The notes under the pieces: model-generated | Database searches by the model: none | Told to the model about the DNA's origin: nothing | Seen by the model: the letters and a program-made list of their open reading frames with translations, nothing else | Made by a program: the position numbers and the translations under genes | Part shown: one piece after another, positions 39,050-51,913 of the stretch | Position numbering within the stretch: position 1 is the stretch's first letter | How the letters are laid out: the number at the start of each line of letters is the position of its first letter | Source: Pseudomonas baetica | GTDB taxonomy: Bacteria; Pseudomonadota; Gammaproteobacteria; Pseudomonadales; Pseudomonadaceae | Assembly: GCF_019733355.1 (NCBI RefSeq) | Contig: NZ_JAIHLQ010000015.1 | Coordinates: 1-64,000 of the forward strand | DNA: 64,000 nt | Direction: 5' to 3'

Positions 39050-40112
39050 GGGACACCTCCAGACAGGAATCGACCACACTACGGGTGGCATCGGGTTTCG
39101 CCAGACGGCGGGCCGCTTGGGCCATTTCTTCAAGTCGTTGCGGTTGCATCAAGACCTCTGTCAGGCGCGCGGCAAGGTCCGCGGCACCAGTCGTTCTTTG
39201 CGGCATCAGGAAGGCTGCGCCTTCACGGGCCAAATATTCGGCGTTGCGGGTCTGGTGATCGTCGATCGCGTGGGGCAAAGGCACCAGCATCGAGGGCAGA
39301 CCGGCGGCAGCCAGCTCACTGATGGTCAACGCACCTGCGCGGCACACCACCAGGTCGGCCCAGCCATAGGCTTGGGCCATGTCTTTGATGAACGGCTGCA
39401 CCTGCGCATCCACGCCGGCAGCGCGGTAGCGCTCTGCAGTCACTTCATCGTGGTTTTTGCCGGCCTGATGGAACACTTCCGGACGCAAATCGGCAGCGAC
39501 TTGCGCCAGCGCTTCAGGCAGCAATTTATTCAACGGCTCTGCGCCAAGGCTTCCGCCCAGGATCAGCAAACGCGCTTTGCGACCGGCCAGAGCAGGTCGC
39601 GGTGTTTCGAGGAACAGCTCGCTGCGCACCGGGTTTCCGGTGGTACGGCGGGTGTCCGACAGAGTAAAGGTGTCGGGGAAGGCTTCACACACCCGGGCGG
39701 CGAACGGCACCAGCAACCGATTGGCGGTGCCGGCCACGGCGTTTTGTTCGTGAACGATCACCGGCACGCCGGCCAGCTTCGCGGCAAGACCACCGGGGCC
39801 AGTCACATAACCACCGAAGCCGACCACGCACACCGGACGCAGCTTGCGAATGATTGCCCGCGCCTGCCAAACCGACTTGAGCAGCATGAACGGCGCCTTG
39901 AGCAGCGACAGCTTGCCCTTGCCGCGCAGGCCATTGGCGTTGATCCGATGCAGTTCCAGTCCGGCCGCCGGGACCAGTTCGTTCTCGATCCCGCGTGGCG
40001 TGCCGAGCCAGTGCACGGTGTAGCCGCGCGCCTGAAACTCGCGGGCACAGGCCAGCGCCGGGAACACGTGGCCGCCGGTTCCGCCGGCCATGATCAATAC
40101 GTTAGCGCCCAT
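39042..40112 (-). CDS. murG: Lipid II synthase MurG (N-acetylglucosaminyltransferase)
   Basis: GT28-family enzyme that adds GlcNAc to lipid I on the inner face of the membrane. 356 residues from the ATG at 40112; G-loops [14 protein letters not shown] and [11 protein letters not shown], a third loop [11 protein letters not shown], and the UDP-GlcNAc site [18 protein letters not shown]. Overlaps the ftsW end by 11 bp. Confidence 0.98.
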
Positions 40113-41319
40113 GATTCGGCTCCTCGGCGAAGTCGCTCTCATGGAACTCCATCTCTTCACTGCCCAGGTGGGTTCGACTCTCCCACTCGATCCTCAACAA
40201 CAAACCCAGGCAGGCACAGCAGATCACCAACGAACTGCCGCCATAACTGAGGAACGGCAAGGTCAGGCCCTTGGTTGGCAGCAGGCCGACGTTCACACCG
40301 ATGTTGATCAGGAACTGACCAATCCACAGGAACGACAGACCGTAAGCAACGTAAGCGGCAAAGTACTGTTTGGCCTTCTCGGCCCACAGACCGATGTACA
40401 TGCCACGGATACAGACGAATACGAACAGCGCCACGGTGCACAGCGAACCCACCGCGCCCAACTCCTCAGCCAGTACGGAGAACACGAAGTCGGTGTGCGC
40501 TTCCGGCAGGTAGAACTGCTTCTGCACGCTGTTGCCCAGGCCAACGCCCAGCCATTCGCCACGACCGAACGCGATCAAGGCTTGCGACAATTGATAACCG
40601 GCACCGAACTGGTCGGCCCACGGGTCGGCGAAGTTGGTCAGACGTGCCATCCGGTACGGCTGCATCTGAATCAGCAAAACCACGGCCCCAACCGCCAGCA
40701 CCACCATCAGCGAGAAGCGGAACAAACCAACCCCGCCGAGGAATAGCATGGCCGCCGCCGCGCCCATCATGACCACGGTGGCCCCGAAGTCCGGTTCCAT
40801 CAGCAACAGGCCGGCCATCGGCAACAGGACGATGAACGGCTTGAAAAAGCCCATCCAGCTTTCGCGCACTTCTTTCTGGCGCCGCACCAGGTAACCGGCG
40901 AGGTAGATCACCACGAACACTTTGGCGATCTCGGACGGCTGGACGTTGAAGAAGCTGAAACCGATCCAGCGCATCGAACCGTTCACTTCTCGGCCGATGC
41001 CCGGAATGATTACCATCACCAGCAGACCAAACGCACCGAGCAGCATCAGCCAGCCCAAGCGTTGCCAGGTGGCGATTGGAATCATCATGGTGATGATGCA
41101 GGCGCCAAGGCCCAGCGCCACATAGATCAGGTGGCGAATCATGTAGTACAGCGCACTGCCCGACTGCGCGGCGGCCACTTCGGTGGACGCCGACGCGATC
41201 ATGACCAGGCCGAGACCGAGCAGCGCCAGGCACCCGGCGAGCATCGGGAAGTCGAGGTCGATTCCGCGCCCGGTGATGATCGGCGATGGATACGGTTTGA
41301 TGATGTTGAGCAGGCTCAT
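40102..41319 (-). CDS. ftsW: Peptidoglycan glycosyltransferase FtsW
   Basis: SEDS-family septal polymerase with about ten membrane helices, 405 residues from the ATG at 41319 (ATGA overlap with murD). Conserved SEDS motifs: NGSMRWIGF, QPSEIAKV, and the extracellular-loop region EAHTDFVFSVLAEELG, then LPTKGLTLPFLSYGGSS. It works with FtsI encoded upstream. The frame extension to 41442 lies inside murD and is rejected. Confidence 0.98.
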   Translation of the reverse strand: MSLLNIIKPYPSPIITGRGIDLDFPMLAGCLALLGLGLVMIASASTEVAAAQSGSALYYMIRHLIYVALGLGACIITMMIPIATWQRLGWLMLLGAFGLLVMVIIPGIGREVNGSMRWIGFSFFNVQPSEIAKVFVVIYLAGYLVRRQKEVRESWMGFFKPFIVLLPMAGLLLMEPDFGATVVMMGAAAAMLFLGGVGLFRFSLMVVLAVGAVVLLIQMQPYRMARLTNFADPWADQFGAGYQLSQALIAFGRGEWLGVGLGNSVQKQFYLPEAHTDFVFSVLAEELGAVGSLCTVALFVFVCIRGMYIGLWAEKAKQYFAAYVAYGLSFLWIGQFLINIGVNVGLLPTKGLTLPFLSYGGSSLVICCACLGLLLRIEWESRTHLGSEEMEFHESDFAEEPNHGR

Positions 41320-42662
41320 GCCAGTTCCTCCACGGCGCGGACGAACTGGTGACCACGGTCTTCGTAATGCTTGAACATGTCGAAACTGGCGCAGGCTGGC
41401 GACAGCAGCACCACATCGCCCGGTTGGGCAGCGGCGCGGCATTGCTCGACGGCCTCAACCAAGGAAGTAACGCGGATCAGTGGAACGGCGTCGCCGAGGG
41501 CGGCGCCGATCTTGTCGCTGTCGCGGCCCATCAGAATCACGGCACGGCAGTGGGCGGCGACCGGATCACGCAGATCGTTGAATTCGGCCCCCTTGCCATC
41601 GCCACCGGCGATCAGCACGATCTTGCCGTCGATGTCCGCACCCAAGCCTTCAATGGCAGCCAGCGCGGCGCCAACGTTGGTGGCTTTGGAGTCGTTGTAA
41701 TAAGCAACGCCGTCCAGATCGCGCACCCACTGGCAGCGGTGTTCGAGACCGGCGAAATTACGCAGCGCCGCGAGCATGGCCTCGAACGGCAGACCGACCG
41801 CATGACCGAGCGCCAAGGCCGCGAGGGCGTTGGACTGGTTGTGTGCGCCGCGAACTTTCAGCTCGCGCACCGGCATCAGGTTCTGGAATTCAAAGGCCAG
41901 GTATTTCTCGCCGTCTTCTTCCCGGATACCGAACGCCTTGAAATCCGGTTTGCTCAGACCGAAGGTCCAGCACGGCTGGCCCTCGCCGATCAATGGCCGC
42001 GTCAGTGCATCCTGACGGTTGACCACAAACTGCCTGGCACCACGGAAGATCCGGTGCTTGGCCAGGTGATAGGCCGGCAGACCGCTGTAGCGGTCCATGT
42101 GGTCTTCACTGATGTTGAGTACGGTCGCCACTTCGGCGTTGAGCTGGTCGGTGGTTTCCAGTTGGAAACTCGACAGTTCCATCACGTACAGCTCGACGTC
42201 GTCACTGAGCAGGTCCAGCGCGGGGGTGCCGAGGTTGCCGCCTACTGCGACACGTTTGCCGGCCGCCATCGCCATCTCGCCAACCAGGGTGGTGACGGTG
42301 CTTTTCGCGTTGGAACCGCTGATGGCCACGATTGGCGCCTGCGCGTTACGCGCGAACAACTCGATGTCGCCGGACAGTTTCACGCCACGGGCGGCGGCGG
42401 CTTGCAGGGCCGGGGTCGCCAGCGCCAGGCCGGGGCTCACGTAGAGCTCGTCGGCACGGCACAGGAATTCGACGTCCAGCTCGCCACAACGCACTTCCAC
42501 CTGCGGATAGTCACGCTTGAGCGTGGCCAGTTCCGGTGGATTTTCCCGCGTGTCAGCCACGGCAAACGACGTGCCCCGGCTCGCCAGGAAGCGAACCAGG
42601 GACATGCCGCTCTTGCCGAGGCCGACAACGATGCGGAAGTGGTCAGAAGCGATCAGAGACAC
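41316..42662 (-). CDS. murD: UDP-N-acetylmuramoylalanine--D-glutamate ligase
   Basis: Adds D-Glu to UDP-MurNAc-L-Ala. 448 residues. The ATP loop is GSNAKSTVTT, the pseudomonad variant of GxNGKST, with alanine in place of the glycine before the lysine. N-terminal GLGKSGMSLVRFLA and C-terminal LSPACASFDMFKHYEDRG are typical. Starts 5 bp after mraY. Confidence 0.97.
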   Translation of the reverse strand: MSLIASDHFRIVVGLGKSGMSLVRFLASRGTSFAVADTRENPPELATLKRDYPQVEVRCGELDVEFLCRADELYVSPGLALATPALQAAAARGVKLSGDIELFARNAQAPIVAISGSNAKSTVTTLVGEMAMAAGKRVAVGGNLGTPALDLLSDDVELYVMELSSFQLETTDQLNAEVATVLNISEDHMDRYSGLPAYHLAKHRIFRGARQFVVNRQDALTRPLIGEGQPCWTFGLSKPDFKAFGIREEDGEKYLAFEFQNLMPVRELKVRGAHNQSNALAALALGHAVGLPFEAMLAALRNFAGLEHRCQWVRDLDGVAYYNDSKATNVGAALAAIEGLGADIDGKIVLIAGGDGKGAEFNDLRDPVAAHCRAVILMGRDSDKIGAALGDAVPLIRVTSLVEAVEQCRAAAQPGDVVLLSPACASFDMFKHYEDRGHQFVRAVEELA

Positions 42663-42667
42663 TCGTT

Positions 42668-43750
42668 CTACCTCAGCTTCAGGGTGGCAAGGCCGATCAG
42701 CACGAGAATCACGGTGATGATCCAGAAACGGACGATCACGCGCGGCTCGGGCCAGCCCTTGAGTTCAAAGTGGTGGTGTATCGGTGCCATGCGGAACACA
42801 CGGCGACCGGTCAGCTTGAAGGAAGCAACTTGAATGACGACTGACAGGGTTTCCATCACGAACACGCCGCCCATGATGAACAGGACGATTTCCTGACGGA
42901 CGATCACCGCGATGGTGCCCAGGGCTGCACCCAGCGCCAGTGCGCCGACGTCACCCATGAACACTTGCGCCGGATAGGTGTTGAACCAGAGGAAGCCCAG
43001 ACCGGCACCGATCAGCGCACCGCAGAACACGATCAGCTCGCCCGCGCCCGGCACGTAGGGGATCAGCAGGTATTCAGCGAATTTCACGTTACCCGATAGG
43101 TAGCAGAAAATGCCCAGGCCACCGCCGACCATCACGGTTGGCATGATCGCCAGACCGTCGAGGCCGTCAGTCAGGTTGACCGCGTTGCTCGAACCGACGA
43201 TCACAAAGTAGGTCAGCACGATGAACCCGGCCCCCAGCGGAATGCTGTAGTCCTTGAGCATCGGCAGGATCAGTGTGGTTTCCACCGGGGTGGAAGCGGT
43301 CATATAAAGGAAGATCGCCGCGCCGAGGCCGAACACCGATTGCCAGAAATACTTCCAGCGGCTCGGCAGGCCACGCGAGTTCTTCTCGATGACTTTGCGG
43401 TAATCGTCGACCCAGCCGATGGCACCGAACAGCAAGGTCACCAGCAAAACAGTCCAGACGTAACGGTTGCTCAGGTCAGCCCAGAGCAGTGTGCTGACGC
43501 CGATCGAAGACAGAATCAGCGCGCCACCCATGGTCGGCGTACCGGATTTCGACAAGTGCGATTGCGGACCATCGTTACGAACGGATTGACCGATCTGACG
43601 GTTCTGCAGGGTGCGGATCATCCACGGGCCATAGCACAGCGACAAAACCAGCGCGGTCAGCACACCGAGAATCCCGCGCAGGGTCAGGTACTGGAAGACC
43701 GCGAAGCCTTTGTAGAACTGTTGCAGATACTCCGCTAGCAGCAGCAGCAT
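42668..43750 (-). CDS. mraY: Phospho-N-acetylmuramoyl-pentapeptide transferase
   Basis: Makes lipid I from UDP-MurNAc-pentapeptide and undecaprenyl phosphate in the inner membrane. 360 residues with ten helices; active-site motifs GWVDDYRKV (Asp pair), [15 protein letters not shown], and the histidine loop [15 protein letters not shown]. The ATG at 43750 overlaps the murF stop by one base (TAATG). Confidence 0.98.
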   Translation of the reverse strand: MLLLLAEYLQQFYKGFAVFQYLTLRGILGVLTALVLSLCYGPWMIRTLQNRQIGQSVRNDGPQSHLSKSGTPTMGGALILSSIGVSTLLWADLSNRYVWTVLLVTLLFGAIGWVDDYRKVIEKNSRGLPSRWKYFWQSVFGLGAAIFLYMTASTPVETTLILPMLKDYSIPLGAGFIVLTYFVIVGSSNAVNLTDGLDGLAIMPTVMVGGGLGIFCYLSGNVKFAEYLLIPYVPGAGELIVFCGALIGAGLGFLWFNTYPAQVFMGDVGALALGAALGTIAVIVRQEIVLFIMGGVFVMETLSVVIQVASFKLTGRRVFRMAPIHHHFELKGWPEPRVIVRFWIITVILVLIGLATLKLR

Positions 43751-45117
43751 TAATGTTTCTCCAGACTGGACCCGCACAGAGCCGCAACGATGTTTTCCAT
43801 CGCTGCACTGCGCGAACCCTTGATCAAAATGGTGGTGTTTGTGTCCTGCTCGGCGTCGAGGGCCTGGATCAGTTCGGCTTGCGTGCCGAAGTGATACGCC
43901 TGTTCACCGAAAGCGTTTACGGCGTGGACCATGTTCGGCCCAACGGCATAAAGCGCGCAAACCTTGCCCCGGGCGTACTCGCCCACGTCGCGGTGCCCCT
44001 GCTCCGCCCAATCGCCCAACTCGCCGATGTCTCCGAGCACCAGGACGGTGCGGCCGGAAAAGCCGGCGAGTATATCAACGGCCGCGCACATTGAGGTGGG
44101 GTTTGCGTTGTAAGTGTCATCGATCACGCGCATGCCGTTCTTCGCCAGTTGCGCGACGGTGCGCCCCTTGACCGGTTGCACCGCGCCAAGCCCGGTGGCG
44201 ATGCCGAACAGCGACACCCCCAACGCGTGTGCGGCGGCGGCGGCGGCCATGGCATTGGCGACGTTATGCGTGCCGAGCAGGTTCAGTTGAACGTACTCGA
44301 CACCTTCAGGCGTGTGCAGATTGAAGGCCGGGCAGCCACGAGCATCGGTGCTCAAGTTGCTGGCGTAGAAGTCAGCCTGCGAATTGCTGAGGGCGAAGGT
44401 CAGCACTTTGCGCCCGGCAGCGCGGGTCTTCCAGATACCGAAGGCCTTGTCATCGAGGTTCAGCACGGCGATACCATCCGCCGCCAGCCCTTCGATGATT
44501 TCGCCTTTGGCCTCGACGATTTTTTCCGGGCCGCCGAACTCACCGACGTGAGCGGTGCCGGCATTGTTCAAGATCGCCACATGTGGCTTGGTCAGCCCAA
44601 CGGTATAAGCAATTTCACCCAGACGCGAAGCGCCCAGTTCGATCACGGCCGCCGTATGCTCCGGCGCCAGTTCGAGCAAGGTCAGTGGTGCGCCGAGGTC
44701 GTTGTTCAGGTTGCCACGGGTGGCCAGCACCGGACCGCGCGTGCGCAGAATGCTCGCGAGCATTTCCTTGACGGTGGTCTTGCCGCTGGAGCCGGTTATA
44801 GCTGCGACTGGCTGATTGAAGGCAGCACGGTTCAAGGCACCCAACTGGCCCAACGCTTGGCGGGTGTCTTTGACCAGCAGTTGCGGCAGCGTGCTGCCGG
44901 CGACTTCACGCTCGACCAGCGCTGCAACAGCGCCTTTGGCCGCTACGTCGTTCAAATAGTCATGACCATCGAAACGCGGGCCGGTCAGGGCAATAAACAG
45001 TTGGCCGGGCTGGATCGCGCGGCTGTCGATGCTGACGCCGTCGAAGCTGGCATCGGCGCTGATCAGGCGTGCGTCGAGCGCGTTGGTCAATTCGCTGAGT
45101 TTGAGGGCCTTAAGCAT
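43750..45117 (-). CDS. murF: UDP-MurNAc-tripeptide--D-alanyl-D-alanine ligase
   Basis: Adds D-Ala-D-Ala to the tripeptide precursor. 455 residues with ATP loop [23 protein letters not shown] and [11 protein letters not shown], which are typical of MurF. Start overlaps the murE end by 8 bp. Confidence 0.98.
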   Translation of the reverse strand: MLKALKLSELTNALDARLISADASFDGVSIDSRAIQPGQLFIALTGPRFDGHDYLNDVAAKGAVAALVEREVAGSTLPQLLVKDTRQALGQLGALNRAAFNQPVAAITGSSGKTTVKEMLASILRTRGPVLATRGNLNNDLGAPLTLLELAPEHTAAVIELGASRLGEIAYTVGLTKPHVAILNNAGTAHVGEFGGPEKIVEAKGEIIEGLAADGIAVLNLDDKAFGIWKTRAAGRKVLTFALSNSQADFYASNLSTDARGCPAFNLHTPEGVEYVQLNLLGTHNVANAMAAAAAAHALGVSLFGIATGLGAVQPVKGRTVAQLAKNGMRVIDDTYNANPTSMCAAVDILAGFSGRTVLVLGDIGELGDWAEQGHRDVGEYARGKVCALYAVGPNMVHAVNAFGEQAYHFGTQAELIQALDAEQDTNTTILIKGSRSAAMENIVAALCGSSLEKH

Positions 45118-46572
45118 GGGCCACCTCCCACGCGGTCAGGGCGTGATCGGCCTCGACCAGATCAGAGAAGGCATGGCGCTCGCCATTGATTTCCTGATAG
45201 TCCTCGTGACCTTTACCGGCCAGCACGATCACGTCATCCGCCGAAGCACCGGCGATCAGTTGAGCAATTGCCTGACCACGGCCGGCAACGAACGTGACTT
45301 TATCCACAGCGGTGAAACCGGCGCGGATGTCATCGAAAATCACTGCCGGGTCTTCCGTGCGAGGGTTGTCGTCAGTGACCAGCACTTGATCGGCCAGACG
45401 CTCGACCACTTCAGCCATCAGCGGACGCTTGCCGCGATCGCGATCACCGCCGCAGCCGAACAGGCACAGCAACCGACCTTTGACGTGGGGGCGCAATGCC
45501 GTCAGCACTTTTTCCAGGGCATCCGGGGTATGGGCATAATCGACCACGACCAACGGTTGCGTGCCACCGCCAAGACGCTGCATGCGACCGACCGGACCTT
45601 CGAGTTTTGGCAGTACTTTAAGAATTTCGTCCAGTGCGTAATCCAGCCCCAGCAAGGCACCGACTGCAGCCAATATATTGCTCAGGTTGAAACGACCCAA
45701 CAACGTGCTGCGCAAATGATGTTCGCCTTGCGGCGTCACCAGGGTGGCGAGCACGCCGTGGTCATCGAACTGGGCTTCGCGGCAATACAGATAGGCACTG
45801 CTGTCGAGCAGGCTGTAAGTAATCAGCCGCGAATCGCGTTTTTCGGCAGCCAGTTGCCGGCCAAAATCGTCGTCGAGGTTGACCACACGGCACTTCAGGT
45901 CATTCCAGGCGAACAGCTTGGCCTTGGTCTCGGCGTAAGCCTCCATGGTCCCGTGGTAATCCAGATGATCACGGGACAGGTTGGTCATCACTGCCACGTC
46001 AAACGACAACGCGCTCACGCGCCCCTGATCCAGACCGTGGGACGAGACTTCCATGGCCACGGCTTTGGCGCCGGCCTTTTTCAGGTCGCCCAAAGTCGCT
46101 TGCACGGCAATTGGATTGGGCGTGGTGTGCAGGCCGCTTTCCAGTGCGCCATAGAAGCCGGAACCCAGCGTGCCGACGATGCCGCAATGCTGGCCGAGCA
46201 GATCCAGCGCTTGCGCCACCAATTGGGTCACGCTGGTTTTACCGTTGGTGCCGGTCACGCCGATCAGCTTCAGATGGTGGCTTGGCTCACCGTAAAAACG
46301 CCCGGCGATGTCCGACAACTGTGCGGCCAGACCCTTGACCGGAATCAGCGGCACATCGGTGATCGGCAGTACCGTGGCGCCTTCCACCTCATAAGCCACC
46401 GCTGCTGCGCCGCGTGCGAGCGCATCGGCAATGTGCGCGCGGCCATCGAACTTGCCGCCGGGCACAGCGAGGAACAGATCACCCGCGCGCACGTTTCGGC
46501 TATCCAGTGCCAGTTCTCGGATCAACAGATCGTGGCCGGCGTGAGGGAATATTTTGTTCAGACTAAGAGACA

Positions 46573-46573
<1 letters not shown>
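45110..46573 (-). CDS. murE: UDP-MurNAc-L-Ala-D-Glu--meso-diaminopimelate ligase
   Basis: 487 residues. ATP loop GVTGTNGKTSVTQL; the DNPR motif in VTDDNPRTEDP marks meso-diaminopimelate rather than lysine specificity. MEVSSHGLDQGRV is the conserved carbamylated-lysine/His region context. One-base overlap with the ftsI stop (TGATG). Confidence 0.98.
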
Positions 46574-48601
<2,028 letters not shown>

Positions 48602-48605
<4 letters not shown>

Positions 48606-49549
48606 CGCAACTTCTCCGCGACGCGCATGACGGCGCTACGGGAACGTGGGTTGGCTTTGAGTTCGGCGTCGGAGGCCGTCTGCGCTTTGCCATGGACTTT
48701 GATTTTCGGTTCGAACGCAACGTGGCGAACCGGCAGGTTGCGCGGCAGGTTGTCGGCTTCGCCTTTCACCAGTTTGCGCATGAACAGCTTGACGATACGG
48801 TCTTCGAGCGAATGAAAACTGATTACAACCAGACGGCCGCCCACTTCCAGGGCTTCCAGTGCCGCTTCGAGGCCAGCTTCCAGGTCACCCAATTCGTTGT
48901 TGACGTGAATGCGCAAACCCTGGAATGCACGGGTAGCCGGGTTCTTGCCCTTCTCCCATGCCGGGTTGGCGACTTTCAACACTTCGGCCAGATCGGCTGT
49001 GCGCTCGAAAGGTTTGATATCGCGACGTTCGGCGACGGCACGGGCCATGCGCCCGGAGAAACGCTCTTCGCCGTATTCCTTGAACACCCGGGCGATTTCT
49101 TCAACCGGTGCGGTATTGACGAACTCGGCGGCGCTGATGCCTCGGGACGGGTCCATACGCATATCCAGCGGGCCGTCATTGAGAAAACTGAAGCCGCGCT
49201 CTGCGTCATCGAGCTGCGGCGAAGACACGCCCAGATCGAGCAGAATCCCGCTGACCTTGCCGTCCAGCCCCCGTTCGGCGACGACCGAGCCGAGCTCGGC
49301 AAAGCTGCGCTGCACAACGACAAAGCGGCCGTCTTCGGCCGCTAGCGCTTGCCCGGTGGCAATCGCTTGGGGATCCTTGTCGAACCCGATGAGCCGACCG
49401 GCCGGCCCGAGCTGGCTGAGAATCAACCGACTGTGCCCGCCGCGACCGAACGTGCCGTCCAGATAGCAGCCATCAGGACGTACGGCGAGAGCCTCGACGG
49501 CTTCGTCAAGCAGTACGGTGATGTGGTTAAAGCCGCTATCAATAGTCAC
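48602..49549 (-). CDS. rsmH: 16S rRNA (cytosine-1402-N4)-methyltransferase
   Basis: SAM-dependent methyltransferase (formerly mraW), 315 residues. [13 protein letters not shown] at the start, the SAM motif [32 protein letters not shown], and [14 protein letters not shown] are all family marks. ATGA overlap with mraZ. Confidence 0.98.
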
Positions 49550-50001
49550 AGGATCAAATCACGCAGTTCATCAGGCATCGCGCCCGGTTGTTGAATGGCA
49601 GCAAGGTCAGCGGCAGATACCGCGTTCCATGCATCCTCGTCCCACAATTGGAACTTGTTCAGTTGGCCTACCAACATTGCGCGCTTATCCAATTTGGCGT
49701 ACTCGCGCAGACGTGGCGGAACCAGAAAACGACCACTGCCATCGAGCTCGAGGTCGACGGCATTACCAATCAATAAACGTTGCAGGCGACGGTTCTCTTC
49801 GCGAAGCGAAGGGAGCGCGCGCAACTTGGTTTCAATGATTTCCCACTCATCGAGCGGGTAAACACACAGGCATGGATCAACGGCATCGATCGTGACAATC
49901 AACTGGCCGGAACTCCGCGATTCGAGCTCGTCACGGTACCGGCTCGGCATAGCGAGACGGCCCTTTGCGTCGAGACTTATAGCGTTAGCTCCGCGAAACA
50001 C
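49546..50001 (-). CDS. mraZ: Transcriptional regulator MraZ
   Basis: 151 residues with two SpoVT/AbrB-type repeats, each with a DxxGR signature ([18 protein letters not shown] and [17 protein letters not shown]). In other bacteria MraZ binds repeated TGGGA/GTGG boxes upstream of its own gene and represses the dcw cluster. Three such boxes lie 40-70 bp upstream here. First gene of the 16-gene dcw transcript. Confidence 0.97.
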   Translation of the reverse strand: MFRGANAISLDAKGRLAMPSRYRDELESRSSGQLIVTIDAVDPCLCVYPLDEWEIIETKLRALPSLREENRRLQRLLIGNAVDLELDGSGRFLVPPRLREYAKLDKRAMLVGQLNKFQLWDEDAWNAVSAADLAAIQQPGAMPDELRDLIL

Positions 50002-50042
50002 GTCTGCGTTTCTCCAATTTTTATCGTTTTGAGCTCAAAAAA

Positions 50043-50069
50043 CCCACTTCATGCCACTTTCCGCCACTT
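50043..50069 (-). promoter_or_regulatory. mraZ: Three MraZ-binding boxes
   Basis: On the - strand AAGTGG occurs three times with exact 10-bp spacing (forward CCACTT at 50044, 50054 and 50064). This is the periodic GTGG/TGGG repeat recognised by MraZ. The boxes lie between the promoter -10 and the mraZ start, a position suited to repression. Confidence 0.82.
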
Positions 50070-50075
50070 GCGCAC

Positions 50076-50105
50076 ACTATAGGAATGCGCCCACCACACC
50101 GTCAA
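50076..50105 (-). promoter_or_regulatory. Sigma-70 promoter of the dcw cluster
   Basis: On the - strand: -35 TTGACG (50105-50100), an 18-base spacer, -10 TATAGT (50081-50076). Close to consensus, 75 bp before mraZ, with transcription expected to begin near the first MraZ box. Confidence 0.8.
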
Positions 50106-50404
50106 GGCGCGGATTAAAGGAAAACCCTTACAGAACGGAGATTTAGGAGCATAAAAGGAGGTGCAACGAGAATCTGGCGGCTACTTTTGACCCATAACTT
50201 GATGCAGCACCGAAAGCTGCGATCGAAAGTTAAAGTAATTTGTTAAGAGTAAGATTTTTTCGGTATTACAAATGCGCTTCTGCTGTTGATTGAAGCAAGG
50301 TGGGAAATGGCTATTACTGCATTTGCCGCTGCCGAACTTTCAGCCAGGGCCTGCTGATAATACACAGCCCTGATGCCATTGATTCAAGCAGGGAAAGAAA
50401 AAGG
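50106..50404. other. Non-coding gap between the dcw promoter and rnpB
   Basis: About 300 bp, AT-richer than its surroundings. No open frame with a start and ribosome-binding site was found. The left part may contain upstream promoter elements for mraZ, the right part holds the T-rich end of rnpB. Nothing else recognised. Confidence 0.5.
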
Positions 50405-50758
50405 TGGAGAGTCGATCTGTAAGCCGGGTTCTGTCTTGAACAGTCATTCGTCTACGATGGCCATCACTGGACATCTTTAGCAACCTACCCGGTCCCAGCG
50501 CGGGCCACGCCTTGGGACCCTATTTGGTCTTGCTCCAAGTGGGGTTTACCTAGCCACGAACTGTTGCCAGACGCGCGGTGCGCTCTTACCGCACCTTTTC
50601 ACCCTTACCGGTGCCGAAGCACTTAGGCGGTTATTTTCTGTGGCACTTTCCGTAGGCTCACGCCTCCCAGGCATTACCTGGCACTTCGCCCTATGGAGCC
50701 CGGACTTTCCTCCCCCCCCTAATTTTCATAGAGGGCAGCGACTGTCCGATCGACTCTC
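50405..50758 (-). ncRNA. rnpB: RNase P RNA (class A)
   Basis: Catalytic RNA that trims tRNA 5' leaders. Read on the - strand, the 5' end AGAGTCGATCGGACAGTCGC pairs with the 3' end GATCGACTCTCC to make P1. GAGGAAAGTCCGGGCTCC (conserved CR-I region), GGTAAGGGTGAAAAGG, and ACAGAACCCGGCTTACAGA (conserved region V) are all present. A T run follows directly after P1 and should terminate it. A stretch of eight G (50719-50712) precedes the GAGGAAAG motif. Ends are estimates, within a few bases. Confidence 0.96.
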
Positions 50759-50830
50759 CGCCGCGAAGGTTAACGGCAGAGCGACCGAAGAACAAGCCTT
50801 AATAGCCGCAAACCCGCTTCGCGCGATGGG

Positions 50831-51703
50831 TTACTCACCCTTCTGTTTATCCAGCGCGACTTGATACAACACGTTTTTACGCTCACCGGTGATTTGCGCT
50901 GCAAGCGCCGCAGCACGCTTGAGCGGCATCTCTTCGAGCAACAAATCAAGAATGCGCATCGCCTCGCTGCTGACAGCGTCTTCGGACTCCGGCGCGGTCC
51001 AGCCTGCCACCAACACCACACACTCGCCGCGCTGCTGATTGCTGTCGGACTCCACAAATGCGCGCAGCTCAGCCAACGGCAAACCTTTAAGCGTTTCGAA
51101 CGTCTTGGTTATTTCACGGGCCAGCAACGCCTGACGCTCGCCACCGAAAACCGCCTCCATGTCCTGCAAACATTCAAGGATACGGTGCGGCGCCTCATAG
51201 AAAATCAACGTGCGCGGCTCTTCCTTAACGGCTTCGAGTCGCGCCTTGCGCCCGACTGACTTGGCCGGCAGAAAACCTTCGAAGATGAACCGGTCAGACG
51301 GCAGCCCCGCCGCCGACAGCGCAGCAATGAGCGCACAGGCGCCTGGCACTGGCACCACGCTGATCCCCGCGGCCCGCGCCTGACGCACCAAGTGATACCC
51401 CGGATCGGAAATCAGCGGCGTTCCTGCATCAGAGATCAACGCCACGTTGTCACCCGCCAGCAAACGGGTAATAAAGCGGCGACCTTCATCCCGTTCGTTA
51501 TGTTCGTGACAGGCGGCCAGCGGTGTGGAAATACCAAAGTGCTGCATCAATCGTTGCGAGTGACGCGTGTCTTCCGCCGCGATCAGTGCCACTTCACGGA
51601 GAATTTTCAGTGCCCGGGCGCTGATGTCGTCCAGGTTGCCGATGGGCGTCGCCACCACATAAAGCGAGCCAGCAGCGGAATTCAAAGGACCTGGAGCAGT
51701 CAA
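50831..51703 (-). CDS. rsmI: 16S rRNA (cytidine-1402-2'-O)-methyltransferase
   Basis: 290 residues from a TTG at 51703, chosen because GAGGTG (51715-51710) lies six bases upstream. An ATG at 51736 is in frame but has no such site. The TP-methylase fold is clear: GSLYVVATPIGNLDDIS, AEDTRHSQRLMQHFGI, ISDAGTPLISDPGYHLV, PGACALIAALSAAGLPSDRF. It modifies the same nucleotide as RsmH. The gene lies between rnpB and the divergent lpoA. Confidence 0.95.
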   Translation of the reverse strand: MTAPGPLNSAAGSLYVVATPIGNLDDISARALKILREVALIAAEDTRHSQRLMQHFGISTPLAACHEHNERDEGRRFITRLLAGDNVALISDAGTPLISDPGYHLVRQARAAGISVVPVPGACALIAALSAAGLPSDRFIFEGFLPAKSVGRKARLEAVKEEPRTLIFYEAPHRILECLQDMEAVFGGERQALLAREITKTFETLKGLPLAELRAFVESDSNQQRGECVVLVAGWTAPESEDAVSSEAMRILDLLLEEMPLKRAAALAAQITGERKNVLYQVALDKQKGE

Positions 51704-51913
51704 AGCGCACACCTCATGATCGGTAAAAGCCGGCATTGTAACGCGTCACGAGGCTCGCGATGCGTTCAGGCCTCCTTGGGTTTTGTGCGTAACTGTGCGC
51801 CGCTGCAACATTTCCTTCAGCTAAATTGACTGATTCATGCCAGTAACATCGCGCCCCGGCCAGCGCTTGGGTACAATTCCACGCTAATTTGATCGAGTAT
51901 CAGGAACACTTAC

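Noticed and set aside
42200..42340. MurD ATP loop GSNAKST, with Ala instead of Gly, as a damaged active site
   Set aside because: This variant is, to my knowledge, the normal form in Pseudomonas MurD, and the rest of the gene is intact.
50712..50719. Run of eight C (eight G in the RNA) in rnpB as a sequencing error
   Set aside because: A G-rich stretch before GAGGAAAG is normal in pseudomonad RNase P RNA, so an error is not needed to explain it.
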